The translations under genes and the position numbers were made by a program. Below, piece by piece: positions 16,524 to 25,950 of a stretch of DNA of 64,000 nucleotides. The stretch covers positions 496,001 to 560,000 of the forward strand of contig NZ_JAHKRM010000002.1 in the NCBI RefSeq assembly GCF_019396345.1. The letters are read 5' to 3'. The notes below the pieces were generated by a model. That model saw only the letters and a program-made list of their open reading frames with translations. It had not been told where the DNA came from and searched no databases. Every line of letters starts with the position of its first letter. Position 1 is the stretch's first letter. The stretch is from Nonomuraea guangzhouensis (GTDB lineage: Bacteria; Actinomycetota; Actinomycetes; Streptosporangiales; Streptosporangiaceae).

Positions 16524-16632
16524 GCCCCAGATCCTCGCGTGCGCAGGGGTTGGCGCACATCGGGGTTTCCCCCGGACCCCTCCCAGGGGAACCCCCACCT
16601 TTGACCCGGGACCACCCATGAAGTAGCTTCAC

Positions 16633-16668
16633 TTCCATAATCCAGAACTGATTTTCCACATCATGGAA
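16633..16668 (+). promoter_or_regulatory. Tandem inverted-repeat operator before malate synthase
   Basis: A perfect 15-bp inverted repeat, TTCCACATCATGGAA (16654-16668), ends 10 nt before the aceB start codon. A degenerate copy, TTCCATAATCCAGAA (16633-16647), lies 21 bp upstream, two helical turns away, on the same face of the DNA. TTCCA/TGGAA half-sites resemble known IclR-family operators. An IclR regulator is encoded at the end of this gene block and is the obvious candidate to bind. The link is inferred. Confidence 0.55.
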
Positions 16669-16678
16669 GAAGGGGCTC

Positions 16679-18256
16679 ATGGAGATCACCGGCCCGATGC
16701 TCGACCGGTTCGACGAGGTCCTCACGCCGGAGGCGCTCGCCTTCGTGGAGACCCTCCAGCGGGAGTTCGACGCGACGCGCCAGGAGCTGCTGGAAGCCCG
16801 GCAGGTGCGACAGGCGGAGCTGTCGGCGGGCGGCCGGCTCGACTTCCTCCCGGAGACCAAGGCGGTCAGAGAGGGCGACTGGAGCGTCGCGCCCCCGGCC
16901 CCGGGCCTCGAGGACCGCCGGGTCGAGATCACCGGCCCGGTCGACCGCAAGATGACGATCAACGCGCTCAACTCCGGCGCCAAGGTCTGGCTCGCCGACT
17001 TCGAGGACGCCAACTCCCCGCTCTGGGCCAACTGCGTCAGCGGCCACCTCAACCTGCGCGCCGCGCTCGACCGGACGATCGACTTCGAGACCGGCGGCAA
17101 GTCCTACTCGCTCAGGCCCGACGCCGAGCTGGCCACGATCGTGGTCCGGCCGCGCGGCTGGCACCTCGACGAGAAGCACGCCCTGGTGGACGGGCGGCCG
17201 GTGTCGGCCTCGCTGTTCGACTTCGGGCTCTACTTCTTCCACTGCGCCCAGCGGCAGCTGGACAAGGGCCGCGGCCCCTACTTCTACCTGCCGAAGATGG
17301 AGTCGCACCTGGAGGCGCGGCTGTGGAACGAGGTGTTCGTCCGCGCGCAGGACCTGCTGGGCATTCCGCAGGGGACGATCAGGGCGACCGTGCTGATCGA
17401 GACGTACCCGGCGGCGTTCGAGATGGAGGAGATCCTCTACGAGCTGCGTGAGCACTCGGCCGGGCTCAACGCGGGCCGCTGGGACTACCTGTTCAGCGTG
17501 ATCAAGAAGTTCCGCACCAGGGGCCGCGAGTTCCTGCTGCCCGAACGCAACGCGGTCACGATGACCGCGCCGTTCATGCGCGCGTACACCGAGCTGCTGG
17601 TGCGGACCTGCCACAAGCGTGGCGCGCACGCGATCGGGGGGATGGCGGCGTTCATCCCCTCGCGGCGCGATGCCGAGGTGAACGCCATGGCGCTGGAGAA
17701 GGTGCGCGCCGACAAGACGCGCGAGTCGGGCGACGGCTTCGACGGCTCCTGGGTGGCGCACCCCGACCTGGTGCCGATCTGCCGCGAGGTGTTCGACGGC
17801 GTGCTGGGCTCGCGGCCCAACCAGCTCGACAGGACGCGCGAGGAGGTCTCGGTCTCGGCCGCCGACCTGCTGTCGGTCTCCGAGACGCCGGGCGAGATCA
17901 CCGAGACCGGGCTGCGCGGCAACGTGGACGTGGCGCTGCGTTACCTGGCCGCCTGGATGGGCGGGCTCGGGGCCGTGGCGATCCACAACCTCATGGAGGA
18001 CGCGGCCACGGCGGAGATCTCCCGCTCGCAGATCTGGCAGTGGATCCACAACGACATCACGCTGTCCGACACGGGCGCGACGGTGACGAAGGAGCTGGTC
18101 GAGCAGATCATCTCGGAGGAGCTGGCGAAGATCGCGGCCGAGCCCGGCTACGACGAGCGGCTGTACGAGCAGGCCACGGCCCTGTTCAAGGAGGTCGCGC
18201 TGGACGACGACTTTGCCGAATTCCTGACACTCCCGGCGTACTCCCGCATGCCGTAA
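16679..18256 (+). CDS. aceB: Malate synthase A
   Basis: Condenses glyoxylate with acetyl-CoA to malate. The 525-aa length matches the AceB class. Diagnostic segments are [27 protein letters not shown] (about 90-118), [31 protein letters not shown] (about 241-270) and [11 protein letters not shown]. The start is ATG 16679 with AGAAGGGG upstream. It leads a block with GlcDEF, which make glyoxylate from glycolate, so the two activities form a route from glycolate to malate. No isocitrate lyase is in the window, suggesting service to glycolate or purine-derived glyoxylate rather than the acetate shunt alone. Regulation is probably through the tandem operator just upstream. Confidence 0.96.
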   Translation: MEITGPMLDRFDEVLTPEALAFVETLQREFDATRQELLEARQVRQAELSAGGRLDFLPETKAVREGDWSVAPPAPGLEDRRVEITGPVDRKMTINALNSGAKVWLADFEDANSPLWANCVSGHLNLRAALDRTIDFETGGKSYSLRPDAELATIVVRPRGWHLDEKHALVDGRPVSASLFDFGLYFFHCAQRQLDKGRGPYFYLPKMESHLEARLWNEVFVRAQDLLGIPQGTIRATVLIETYPAAFEMEEILYELREHSAGLNAGRWDYLFSVIKKFRTRGREFLLPERNAVTMTAPFMRAYTELLVRTCHKRGAHAIGGMAAFIPSRRDAEVNAMALEKVRADKTRESGDGFDGSWVAHPDLVPICREVFDGVLGSRPNQLDRTREEVSVSAADLLSVSETPGEITETGLRGNVDVALRYLAAWMGGLGAVAIHNLMEDAATAEISRSQIWQWIHNDITLSDTGATVTKELVEQIISEELAKIAAEPGYDERLYEQATALFKEVALDDDFAEFLTLPAYSRMP

Positions 18257-18282
18257 AGGATGATGATAAGAAGGGGGTCGCC

Positions 18283-19734
18283 ATGGTCGACAAGCTGCTC
18301 GACGAGCTGACGGCGGCGCTGCGCGCGCTGCTGCCCGCCGACTCGGTGATCACCGACCCGGTACGCCTGCGCACCTACGAGTGCGACGGCCTGACCTACC
18401 ACCGGGCCACGCCGGGCGTGGTCGTGCTGCCGGAGACCGCCGAGCAGATCTCCGGCGTGGTCCGCGCCTGCAACGACTTCGGGGTGCCGTTCGTGGCCCG
18501 CGGCTCCGGCACCGGGCTGTCGGGCGGGGCGCTCCCCCGCGAGGACGGCGTACTGATCGTCACCTCCAGGATGCGCCGCGTCCTGGAGATCGACCTGCCC
18601 AACCACAGGGCCGTCGTCGAGCCGGGCGTCACGAACCTGGCGATCACCGAGGCCGTCCGCGACCAGGGCTACTACTACGCCCCCGACCCGTCCAGCCAGC
18701 AGATCTGCTCGATCGGCGGCAACGTGGCGGAGAACTCCGGCGGCGCCCACTGCCTCAAATACGGCTTCACGGTCAACCACATCGAAGCCTGCGAGATCGT
18801 CACCCCTGACGGCGACCTGGTGACGCTCGACCGCATGGACCCCGGCTACGACCTGCTCGGGGCGTTCATCGGCTCCGAGGGCACGCTGGGCATAGCGACC
18901 AAGATCACGGTACGGCTGAGCCGTACCCCCGAGTCCGTCATCACCGTACTGGCCGCGTTCGAGAGCATCGAGCAGGGCGGGCAGGCCGTGTCGGCGATCA
19001 TCGGCGCGGGCATCGTGCCGGCCGCGATCGAGATGATGGACGCGCTGTCCATCGAGGCGGCCGAGGCGGCGGTGTCCTGCTCCTACCCCGAGGGTGCGGG
19101 CGCGGTGCTGATCGTCGAGCTCGACGGGCCGGAGCAGGAGGTGCTCCGGCAGTTCGAGCGGCTTCAGGAGATCTGCTCGGGGGCGTTCGAGCTGCGGGTG
19201 GCCGACGACCCGGCCGAGCGGGCGGCGATCTGGCGGGGCCGCAAGTCGGCGTTCGCGGCCGTCGGCCGGATCAGCCCGGCCTACATCGTGCAGGACGGCG
19301 TGGTGCCACGCACCTCGCTGCCCAAGGTGCTGGCCGCCATCGACCGGCTGTCGCAGGAGTACGGGATCAGGGTGGCCAACGTCTTCCACGCGGGCGACGG
19401 CAACCTGCATCCGCTGGTGCTGTTCGACGACGCGGAGCCGGGGGCGGGCGAGCGGGCCGAGGCGGTCTCCGGCGCGATCCTCGACCTGTGCATCGAGCAC
19501 GGCGGGTCGATCACCGGGGAGCACGGGGTGGGCACGGACAAGGCGAAGTACATGCCGAAGATGTTCTCGGAAGACGATCTCGACACCATGCAGCTCGTCC
19601 GCTGCGCCTTCGACCCGAAAAGCCTGTCGAACCCGGGCAAGATCTTCCCCACGCCGCGGCTGTGCGGGGAGGTGCCCGGCGTGCGCAAGGGCGTTCATCC
19701 GCTGGTCGCCTCGGGGCAGGCGGAGCAGTTCTGA
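18283..19734 (+). CDS. glcD: Glycolate oxidase FAD subunit GlcD
   Basis: FAD-linked subunit that oxidises glycolate (or D-lactate) to glyoxylate. The 483-aa protein has an FAD-binding PCMH domain (about 35-225; VARGSGTGLSGGA and PSSQQICSIGGNVAENSGG) and a C-terminal FAD oxidase domain with FHAGDGNLHP and GSITGEHGVGTDK. ATG 18283 follows AAGGGGG and starts 26 nt after the aceB stop. A longer frame from 18040 runs through aceB and is not real. The stop overlaps the glcE start (TGATG), so the subunits are coupled. D-lactate dehydrogenase is the main alternative; the aceB neighbour favours glycolate. Confidence 0.92.
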   Translation: MVDKLLDELTAALRALLPADSVITDPVRLRTYECDGLTYHRATPGVVVLPETAEQISGVVRACNDFGVPFVARGSGTGLSGGALPREDGVLIVTSRMRRVLEIDLPNHRAVVEPGVTNLAITEAVRDQGYYYAPDPSSQQICSIGGNVAENSGGAHCLKYGFTVNHIEACEIVTPDGDLVTLDRMDPGYDLLGAFIGSEGTLGIATKITVRLSRTPESVITVLAAFESIEQGGQAVSAIIGAGIVPAAIEMMDALSIEAAEAAVSCSYPEGAGAVLIVELDGPEQEVLRQFERLQEICSGAFELRVADDPAERAAIWRGRKSAFAAVGRISPAYIVQDGVVPRTSLPKVLAAIDRLSQEYGIRVANVFHAGDGNLHPLVLFDDAEPGAGERAEAVSGAILDLCIEHGGSITGEHGVGTDKAKYMPKMFSEDDLDTMQLVRCAFDPKSLSNPGKIFPTPRLCGEVPGVRKGVHPLVASGQAEQF

Positions 19735-20924
19735 TGGAGCGGCTGGACAAGACCGGCGTGACGGTCAGGGAGGCCGGGCCGGACGACGCCGTGGGCGGGG
19801 TGCGCCCGAGCGTGGTGGCGCTGCCCGAGTCGGTCGAGGAGATCTCGGCCGTGCTGCGGGCCTGCGCCGAGCACGACCTGGCGGTCGTACCCGCCGGCGG
19901 CGGCACCAAGCTGCACTGGGGCCCGCCGCCCGAACGCTGTGACGTGCTGCTCGACCTGTGCTGCCTGAACGAGGTCATCGAGCACGCCGCGGGCGACCTC
20001 GTGGTGAAGGCCCAGGCCGGGGTGACGATGGACGCGCTGGCTGACGCGCTCGCCGCGCAGGGTCAGGAACTGGCGCTGGACGTGCCGTTCACCGACGGCG
20101 CGACGGTCGGCGGCACACTGGCCGCCGCGACGGCCGGGCCGCGCGCCTTCCGCTACGGTACGGCCCGCGACCTGCTCATCGGCATCACCGTCGTGCTGCC
20201 GGACGGGACCGTGGCCAAGTCGGGCGGCCGGGTGGTCAAGAACGTCGCGGGCTACGACCTGGGCAAGCTGTTCACCGGCTCGTACGGCACGCTGGGCGTC
20301 ATCGCCGAGGCCACGTTCCGGCTGCACCCGCTGCCCGCCGACCGGCGCTATGTCGTGGCCGCGTTCGAGTCGCCCGAGCGCGTCCAGGAGGTGGCCGCGC
20401 TGCTGGCCGCCTCGCAGGCCGAGCCGAGCGCGGTCGAGCTCGACTGGCCCGGCGGGGACGCGCCGTTCACCCTGGCGGTGCTGGTCGAGGGCACGGCTGC
20501 CGGGCAGCGGGCGGACGCGCTGCGCGAGGCGATGGGCGCGGGCAGTGTCACGGACGAGGCGCCGGCCTGGTGGGGGCTGATCACGGACGACGAGGTCCTG
20601 CTGGAGCTGCGGTTCCCGCCGGCGCGGGCGGGCGAGGTCCTGGAGAGGGTACGCGGGACCGGGTTCGCGCTGCGCGGCTCGCCGGTCGCGGGCCGGGTCC
20701 GGCTGGAGCTCGCGGGCGCCATGACCACAGGGTTCGCGGACGTGGTGTCCGGCCTGCGGGAGCGCTTGGCGCCGCTGGGCGGCCGGGTGACCGTGCTGGC
20801 CGCGCCGGACGAGAGCGTGGACCGGTGGGGACCGGTGAGCGCGCTGCCGCTGATGCGGCGGGTCAAGGAACGGTTCGACCCGGAGCGCAGGATGTCGCCC
20901 GGCCGGTTCGTGGGAGGCATCTGA
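19734..20924 (+). CDS. glcE: Glycolate oxidase subunit GlcE (FAD-binding)
   Basis: Second FAD-binding subunit of the glycolate oxidase complex, 396 aa. It has a shorter PCMH domain with VVPAGGGTKLHWG (about 45-58), VGGTLAAATAGPRAFRYG and GGRVVKNVAGYDLGKLF, and lacks the large C-terminal FAD oxidase domain of GlcD. This is the normal GlcE layout. ATG 19734 overlaps the glcD stop by 1 nt. The longer frame from 19488 lies inside glcD and is not native. It probably acts with GlcD and the iron-sulfur subunit GlcF to pass electrons to the membrane quinone pool. Confidence 0.92.
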   Translation: MERLDKTGVTVREAGPDDAVGGVRPSVVALPESVEEISAVLRACAEHDLAVVPAGGGTKLHWGPPPERCDVLLDLCCLNEVIEHAAGDLVVKAQAGVTMDALADALAAQGQELALDVPFTDGATVGGTLAAATAGPRAFRYGTARDLLIGITVVLPDGTVAKSGGRVVKNVAGYDLGKLFTGSYGTLGVIAEATFRLHPLPADRRYVVAAFESPERVQEVAALLAASQAEPSAVELDWPGGDAPFTLAVLVEGTAAGQRADALREAMGAGSVTDEAPAWWGLITDDEVLLELRFPPARAGEVLERVRGTGFALRGSPVAGRVRLELAGAMTTGFADVVSGLRERLAPLGGRVTVLAAPDESVDRWGPVSALPLMRRVKERFDPERRMSPGRFVGGI

Positions 20925-20925
20925 C

Positions 20926-22140
20926 GTGACGTCCGGCATCGACCCCAAGCTGATCAACGACTGCGTGCACTGCGGTTTCTGCCTGCCCACCTGCCCGACG
21001 TACGTGCTGTGGGGCGAGGAGATGGACTCGCCGCGCGGCCGGATCCACCTGATGAAGCAGCACGTCGAAGGCACCCCGGTGACGCCGGAGATGGCCGGCC
21101 ACTTCGACGCCTGCCTCGGCTGCATGGCGTGCGTCACCGCCTGCCCGTCGGGCGTCCAGTACGACCAGCTGATCGAGCAGACGCGGGCCGAGGTCGAGCG
21201 GGTCCACGTGCGCGACCCGCGCGAGCGGGCGGTCAGGGAGATCGTGTTCAGCCTGTTCCCCTACCCGCGCAGGCTGCGGCTGCTGCGCCCCGGAATGTGG
21301 CTGGCCGAGCGGATGGCGCCGTTCCTGGAACGGGTGCATCCCAGCCTCGGGGCGATGGCCGGGCTGGCACCCAGGGCCGGGCGCAGGCAGCGGCTGCCAC
21401 GGCTGGTCCGGGCCAGGGGGCCGCGCAGGGCCGTGGTCGGCATGCTCACCGGGTGCGTGCAGGGCGAGTTCTTCCCGCAGGTCAACGCGGCCACCGCGCG
21501 GGTGCTCGCGCTGGAGGGCTGCGACGTGGTCATCCCGCCCGGACAGGGCTGCTGCGGGGCGCTGAGCGTGCACTCGGGGCGCGAGGAGCAGGCCAGGCGG
21601 CTCGCGCGGCGCACGGTCAGGACGTTCACCAGGGCCGGCGTGGACACGGTCGTGGTCAACGCGGCCGGGTGCGGGTCGTCGATGAAGGAGTACGGCCGGC
21701 TGCTGGGCAGTGAGCCGGGGTTCCGGGTGCTGGACCTGTCGGAATACCTCGCCGAGCTGGGACCGGTGGCGGACCGGCATCCGCTGCCCGTCACGGTGGC
21801 CTACCATGACGCCTGCCACCTGGCCCACGCGCAGGGGATCCGGGCCCAGCCGCGCGAGCTGCTGAAGGCGATCCCGGGGCTGGACCTGCGTGAGGTGCCG
21901 GAGTCGGCCATCTGCTGCGGCTCGGCGGGCACGTACAACATCTTCCAGCCCGCGGCGGCCCGCGACCTGGGCGACAGGAAGGCCAGGTCGGTGGCCTCGA
22001 CGGGCGCGGAGCTGCTGGTGTCGGCCAATCCGGGCTGCACGATGCAGATAGCCGCCGCGATGCGGCGCGGCGGCGCGGAGATCAGGGTGGCGCACACGGC
22101 CGAGGTGCTCGACGCGTCGCTGCGCGGGGTGTCCCTTTGA
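20926..22140 (+). CDS. glcF: Glycolate oxidase iron-sulfur subunit GlcF
   Basis: Iron-sulfur electron-transfer subunit, 404 aa. Two 4Fe-4S ferredoxin motifs lie in the N-terminal part (CVHCGFCLPTCP at 14-25 and CLGCMACVTACPSG near 64-77). Two CCG domains follow (GQGCCGALSVHSG and ICCGSAGTYN), the standard GlcF/heterodisulfide reductase layout. GTG 20926 follows the glcE stop by 1 nt. The IclR gene starts 20 nt downstream, so all five genes from aceB may share a transcript. Confidence 0.94.
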   Translation: MTSGIDPKLINDCVHCGFCLPTCPTYVLWGEEMDSPRGRIHLMKQHVEGTPVTPEMAGHFDACLGCMACVTACPSGVQYDQLIEQTRAEVERVHVRDPRERAVREIVFSLFPYPRRLRLLRPGMWLAERMAPFLERVHPSLGAMAGLAPRAGRRQRLPRLVRARGPRRAVVGMLTGCVQGEFFPQVNAATARVLALEGCDVVIPPGQGCCGALSVHSGREEQARRLARRTVRTFTRAGVDTVVVNAAGCGSSMKEYGRLLGSEPGFRVLDLSEYLAELGPVADRHPLPVTVAYHDACHLAHAQGIRAQPRELLKAIPGLDLREVPESAICCGSAGTYNIFQPAAARDLGDRKARSVASTGAELLVSANPGCTMQIAAAMRRGGAEIRVAHTAEVLDASLRGVSL

Positions 22141-22159
22141 CCGGACGGGGGTTGGGCGG

Positions 22160-22915
22160 GTGAGCGTGCAGTCGGTCGAGCGGGCGCTCGACGTGCTGGA
22201 GGCGCTGGCCGAACACGGTGGTGAGGCGGGGCTGTCGGAGATCGCGGCCAAGACCGGGCTGCCGTACGGGACGATCCACCGGCTGCTGCAGACGCTGCTG
22301 GCCCGCGGCTACGTACGCCAGGAGTCGGACCGGCGCTACGCCCTGGGCGGCGGCCTGGTGCGGCTGGGTGGCATCGCCGAGAGCATGGTCGGCGTGTGGG
22401 CGCGGCCCTACCTGTCGAAGCTGGTGTCGCTGTCGGGAGAGACGGCGAACCTGGCGGTGCTGGAGGGCGACTTCATCGTCTATGTGGCGCAGGTGCCCTC
22501 GCCGCGCAGGCTGCGGATGTTCGCGGAGGTCGGCAGGCGGGTGCTGCCGCACAGTACGGCCGTGGGCAAGGTGCTGCTGGCGGGGCGGCCGGCCGATGAG
22601 GCGGTCGCGGTGTTCGTACGGACCGGCATGCCGCGCCGCACCCCGAACACGATCACCGACACCGACGGCATGCTCACCGAGCTCGGCCGGGTCAGGGACC
22701 GGGGTTATGCGATGGACCTGGGTGAGGAGGAGCTGGGCGTGCACTGCCTGGCCGTGCCCGTGCACGACGGGAACCGGGTGGTGGCGGCCATGTCGGTGTC
22801 GGGCCCGGCGGAGCGGATCGACGCCCTCGACCGGGACGAGCTGGCCGCGGCCATGCGGAAACTCGCGCTCGACTTCGGCGCCGAACTCAGCCCGGTGGCC
22901 GGCGCGGGCCTTTGA
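22160..22915 (+). CDS. IclR-family transcriptional regulator
   Basis: DNA-binding regulator of 251 aa with an N-terminal winged helix-turn-helix (SVQSVERALDVLEAL; GLSEIAAKTGLPYGTIHRLLQTL, about 24-46) and a C-terminal effector domain (about 75-245; PHSTAVGKVLLA and GVHCLAVPV). Start is GTG 22160 with GGGTTGGGCGGG upstream. It lies at the end of the aceB-glcDEF block in the same direction. IclR proteins commonly repress glyoxylate or allantoin genes and release on binding glyoxylate or a related acid. A role as repressor of aceB through the 15-bp inverted repeats before that gene is inferred. Confidence 0.9.
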   Translation: MSVQSVERALDVLEALAEHGGEAGLSEIAAKTGLPYGTIHRLLQTLLARGYVRQESDRRYALGGGLVRLGGIAESMVGVWARPYLSKLVSLSGETANLAVLEGDFIVYVAQVPSPRRLRMFAEVGRRVLPHSTAVGKVLLAGRPADEAVAVFVRTGMPRRTPNTITDTDGMLTELGRVRDRGYAMDLGEEELGVHCLAVPVHDGNRVVAAMSVSGPAERIDALDRDELAAAMRKLALDFGAELSPVAGAGL

Positions 22916-22929
22916 GCTCCAGCGGCTAT

Positions 22930-22935
22930 TACCGT
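22930..22935 (+). promoter_or_regulatory. Leaderless -10 element (TACCGT)
   Basis: TACCGT lies 7 nt before the ATG at 22943 and no ribosome binding site is present. The same element and spacing occur before the methyltransferase at 32836. It would give a transcript that starts at or next to the start codon. Confidence 0.5.
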
Positions 22936-22942
22936 TGACCGC

Positions 22943-23155
22943 ATGTGTAGAAGCATCAAGACCCTGCGCCCGCCGTACACCGAGGACGTGACGGAAGACG
23001 ACGTACGGGCGGCGGCCCTGCAGTACGTACGCAAGATCTCCGGCTTCCGCGCGCCCGCCGCGCACAACGCCGAGGCGTTCGACCGGGCGGTCGAGACGAT
23101 CACCCGGGCGTCGGAGGAGTTGCTGGCGGCGCTACAGGTTCGCGGAGGGCGTTGA
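22943..23155 (+). CDS. DUF2277 domain protein
   Basis: Small protein of 70 aa that is essentially a whole DUF2277 domain: MCRSIKTLRPP at the start, then EEDVRAAALQYVRKISG-like and AEAFDRAVETI segments typical of the family. Function is unknown; the conserved N-terminal Cys-Arg pair suggests metal binding or a redox role, but this is not shown. The gene has no ribosome binding site and probably a leaderless transcript. Its stop lies 62 nt before the start of the next gene. Confidence 0.88.
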   Translation: MCRSIKTLRPPYTEDVTEDDVRAAALQYVRKISGFRAPAAHNAEAFDRAVETITRASEELLAALQVRGGR

Positions 23156-23217
23156 CACGATCCCCCGGTGAGGGAAGTGTCCCCGGTGTAACCGCATCGA
23201 TCGCCAGGGGGCATCCC

Positions 23218-25131
23218 ATGATCAGTGGGCTGTATCAGGGTAGGGACGGGGACTCGCGCCTCGAACTCCGGGTGGACGTCGACGGGGCGCGGCCCACCGG
23301 GAGGGTGAGCGGAGATCTGTTCTCCGTGGCGGGCGCGACCACGTCATACGCCGGCTCGTTCGTGGTGAACGCGGCCTCGGCGACGGCCGAGGGCGCCGGG
23401 ACGAAGATCACGGGGCGGGGGGCGTTCTCGTTCGACACCCCGGCGAAGGACGTGACGGTCACGATCAGCGGCACGGTGGGCACCGCCAGGATCGCCGGCC
23501 AGACCTACGAGCTGACGTTCTCCGGCCGCCACTTCCGTACCGTGCTCCTGGAACAGGACTCGGTGGCGGGCACCCGGCCGTTCGAGAAGTACGGCACCGG
23601 GACGCTGCCCGGCCCGGCGGGCTCGCCGGCGAGGGAGCTGAGCGTGGCCGCCGCCTACGACGAGGCGGGGATCCGCCTGACCGTCAACCCGCCCGGGGTG
23701 ATCCCGGTCGACGGGTCGGGCGCGGACCTGGCCTGGGACGACGCCGAGCTGCATCACGCGATGACGCAGCAGTTCAGCGCGTTCGGGGAGGCTCCGGCCT
23801 GGCGGGTGTGGCTGCTGGTGGCCAGCAGGCACGTGGGCGGTTACCGGGGCATCATGTTCGACTACGACGACGCCCACCAGCGGCAGGGGTCCGCGGTCTT
23901 CTACGACGCGATCAAGGGCGACACCCCGCAGGCGCAGCGCGCGCAACTGCGCACGTACGTGCACGAGCTCGGCCACGCCTTCAACCTGCTGCACTCCTGG
24001 CAGAAGAACCTGGCCACCCCACCTCAGCCGCTCGGCCCGAACGGCGGCTTCGGCGACCTGTCCTGGATGAACTACGTCCAGAACTACCAACCCGGCGGCG
24101 AGCAGGGCTACTGGGCCGCCTTCCCCTTCCAGTTCACCGACTCCGAGCTCGTCCACCTCCGTCACGGTTTCTACCGGGAGGTGGCCATGGGCGCGAACGC
24201 CTTCGGCACGGGCGCCGCCGACATCGCGCCCTTCGAACAGCCGATCGTGGACCGGTCCGGGCTGCTGCTCGAACTGCGGGCCAAGGAGTCGTTCGGCTTC
24301 GGCGAGCCCGTCGTGGTGGAGCTGAAGCTGTCCACGACCGGCGAGCCGCGCACCACACACGGCCATCTCCATCCCGACACCGAGTTCACCCAGATCACCA
24401 TCACCCAGCCGACCGGCCGGACCGTGCTGTACCGGCCGATGATGCGGCACTGCGTCGACGCCTCACCCGACATCCGGCTCGACTCGGGCAACCCGGCCAT
24501 GTACCGGAGCGCGTACATCGGGCACGGCCGCGACGGGCACTACTTCCAGCAGCCCGGCGAGTACCAGGTGCGCGGGCAGTACATCGCCGCCGACGGCTCG
24601 CGCATCGTCTCCCCCGCCTGCCTGGTCAGGGTCCGTTACCCGGTCGGCGCGGACGATCACCGGGTGGCCGAGCTGATGCTGGGCGACGAGCAGGGCAAGC
24701 TGTTCTCGCTGCTCGGCTCCGACTCGCCGACGCTGAGCTCGGGCAACCGGGCGCTGGACGAGGTGATCGGCAGGTACGGCGGCCACCCGCTGGCCGTCTA
24801 CGCCCGCATGGTCAAGGGGCTCAACGCCGAGCGGGAGTTCAAGGCGATCACCGCCGACAAGCAGGTCGAGGTCCGGCCGCCGGACCTCAAGCAGGGCATC
24901 GAGCACCTCACCGCGGTGGCCCGGGACGCCAGCGTCGACAACATCACCCTGAACATGGTGATGCGCCGCCTGGCCAGAGCCGAGGCCCGCCAGGGCGACC
25001 TGGAACGGGCCAACGCGGTGATGGACAAGATGGTCGCCCTGTTCCAGTCCAAGGGGGTCAACCAGATCGTCATGGGACAGATCAGGCGGCAGGCCGAGCT
25101 CACGAAGGCGGCACTCGGCGCGGAAGCCTGA
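23218..25131 (+). CDS. Zincin-like metallopeptidase without signal peptide
   Basis: A 637-aa protein with a metzincin-like zinc site HELGHAFNLLH at residues 249-259; the usual Gly of HExxHxxGxxH is Asn here. An N-terminal beta-rich region (about 1-160) precedes the peptidase part (about 165-345), then comes an immunoglobulin-like beta region (about 350-510), and the C-terminal 120 residues look helical and repeat-like. ATG 23218 follows AGGGGG; longer frames overlap the previous gene. No signal peptide, lipobox or membrane segment is seen, so it would stay in the cytoplasm or leave by another route. The substrate is unknown. It could also be an inactive scaffold. Confidence 0.75.
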   Translation: MISGLYQGRDGDSRLELRVDVDGARPTGRVSGDLFSVAGATTSYAGSFVVNAASATAEGAGTKITGRGAFSFDTPAKDVTVTISGTVGTARIAGQTYELTFSGRHFRTVLLEQDSVAGTRPFEKYGTGTLPGPAGSPARELSVAAAYDEAGIRLTVNPPGVIPVDGSGADLAWDDAELHHAMTQQFSAFGEAPAWRVWLLVASRHVGGYRGIMFDYDDAHQRQGSAVFYDAIKGDTPQAQRAQLRTYVHELGHAFNLLHSWQKNLATPPQPLGPNGGFGDLSWMNYVQNYQPGGEQGYWAAFPFQFTDSELVHLRHGFYREVAMGANAFGTGAADIAPFEQPIVDRSGLLLELRAKESFGFGEPVVVELKLSTTGEPRTTHGHLHPDTEFTQITITQPTGRTVLYRPMMRHCVDASPDIRLDSGNPAMYRSAYIGHGRDGHYFQQPGEYQVRGQYIAADGSRIVSPACLVRVRYPVGADDHRVAELMLGDEQGKLFSLLGSDSPTLSSGNRALDEVIGRYGGHPLAVYARMVKGLNAEREFKAITADKQVEVRPPDLKQGIEHLTAVARDASVDNITLNMVMRRLARAEARQGDLERANAVMDKMVALFQSKGVNQIVMGQIRRQAELTKAALGAEA

Positions 25132-25147
25132 CCGGCGGGACCGGTCG

Positions 25148-25819
25148 TCAGCAGGAGTCCAGGATGCCGTCCATGGCGTCCTTCTCACCGGTGGTCAGCC
25201 ACAGGCCGTACTTCGCCTTCACGTCGATCTGCTTGGCGATGTAGGTGCAGCGGTACGCCTTGCGCGGCGGCAGCCAGGTGGCGGCGTCGGAGTCGCTCTT
25301 CTGCCCGTTGAGCGGCCCGTCCACGGCCATCAGGTTCATCGGGTCGTTGGCGAACTCCTTGCGCTTGTCCGCCGTCCACTGCTGCGCGCCCTTCTGCCAG
25401 GCGTCGGACAGCGGGATCAGGTGGTCGATCTGCACGGCGGTGCTGGTGTCCTGGCCGCGCTTGAAGGTGATCGTCTTGCCGCTGTACGGGTCGTCGAGCA
25501 CGCCGCTGAGGATGATGCAGTCGTGCGTGCCCGACTTGAACTTCTCGTCGTGCAGGTCACGCTTCAAGATGTCGTTGCGCGTGTCACAGCCGTTGTGGTC
25601 GACGTCCGACCAGGCCGGCCCGAACTTCTCCCGCTCGAAGCCGGTCCGCGGCGCACGGCCTTTGACGGCGAGTTTGGCCAGCTTCTTGCGGGCGTCCCCC
25701 ACGTCGGCCGACGAAGCGGCCTTGCCCTTGTCGGCTTGAGGTGTCTGCGCTTCCAGTTGCCCACATCCGGCGAGCAATCCCACTGTGGCCAAACCGGCCA
25801 AACCCACACGAAACCGCAC
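25148..25819 (-). CDS. Exported HNH-family nuclease lipoprotein (DUF1524 type)
   Basis: Predicted secreted nuclease of 223 aa. The signal peptide ends in LLAGC, with the acylated Cys at 19, so it would be anchored outside the membrane. The catalytic region is of the DUF1524/GmrSD C-terminal type: AVQIDHLIPLSDAW (Asp132, His133), NDPMNLMAV, NGQKSDSDAATWLPP and YRCTYIAKQ. Cysteines in GCDTRND and HDCI may pair. This family is common in actinomycetes and is thought to degrade external DNA. GTG 25819 has little ribosome binding site; the signal peptide fixes the start. Confidence 0.87.
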   Translation of the reverse strand: MRFRVGLAGLATVGLLAGCGQLEAQTPQADKGKAASSADVGDARKKLAKLAVKGRAPRTGFEREKFGPAWSDVDHNGCDTRNDILKRDLHDEKFKSGTHDCIILSGVLDDPYSGKTITFKRGQDTSTAVQIDHLIPLSDAWQKGAQQWTADKRKEFANDPMNLMAVDGPLNGQKSDSDAATWLPPRKAYRCTYIAKQIDVKAKYGLWLTTGEKDAMDGILDSC

Positions 25820-25950
25820 GCTCTACCCCTTGACTAAAGTTTTAGCAAAGTCTAGGTAGAGCAATTACCCCTAAGGCACGCTTTATCCCTCAAGGAAGCC
25901 AAGTAACCCTTACAGGCCGGATGCCGGATCGCCACCGGTGCTCGGCCAGA

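Noticed and set aside
22141..22159. A second IclR-type operator before the regulator gene itself
   Set aside because: Only 19 nt separate glcF and the regulator, and no TTCCA/TGGAA inverted repeat is found there.
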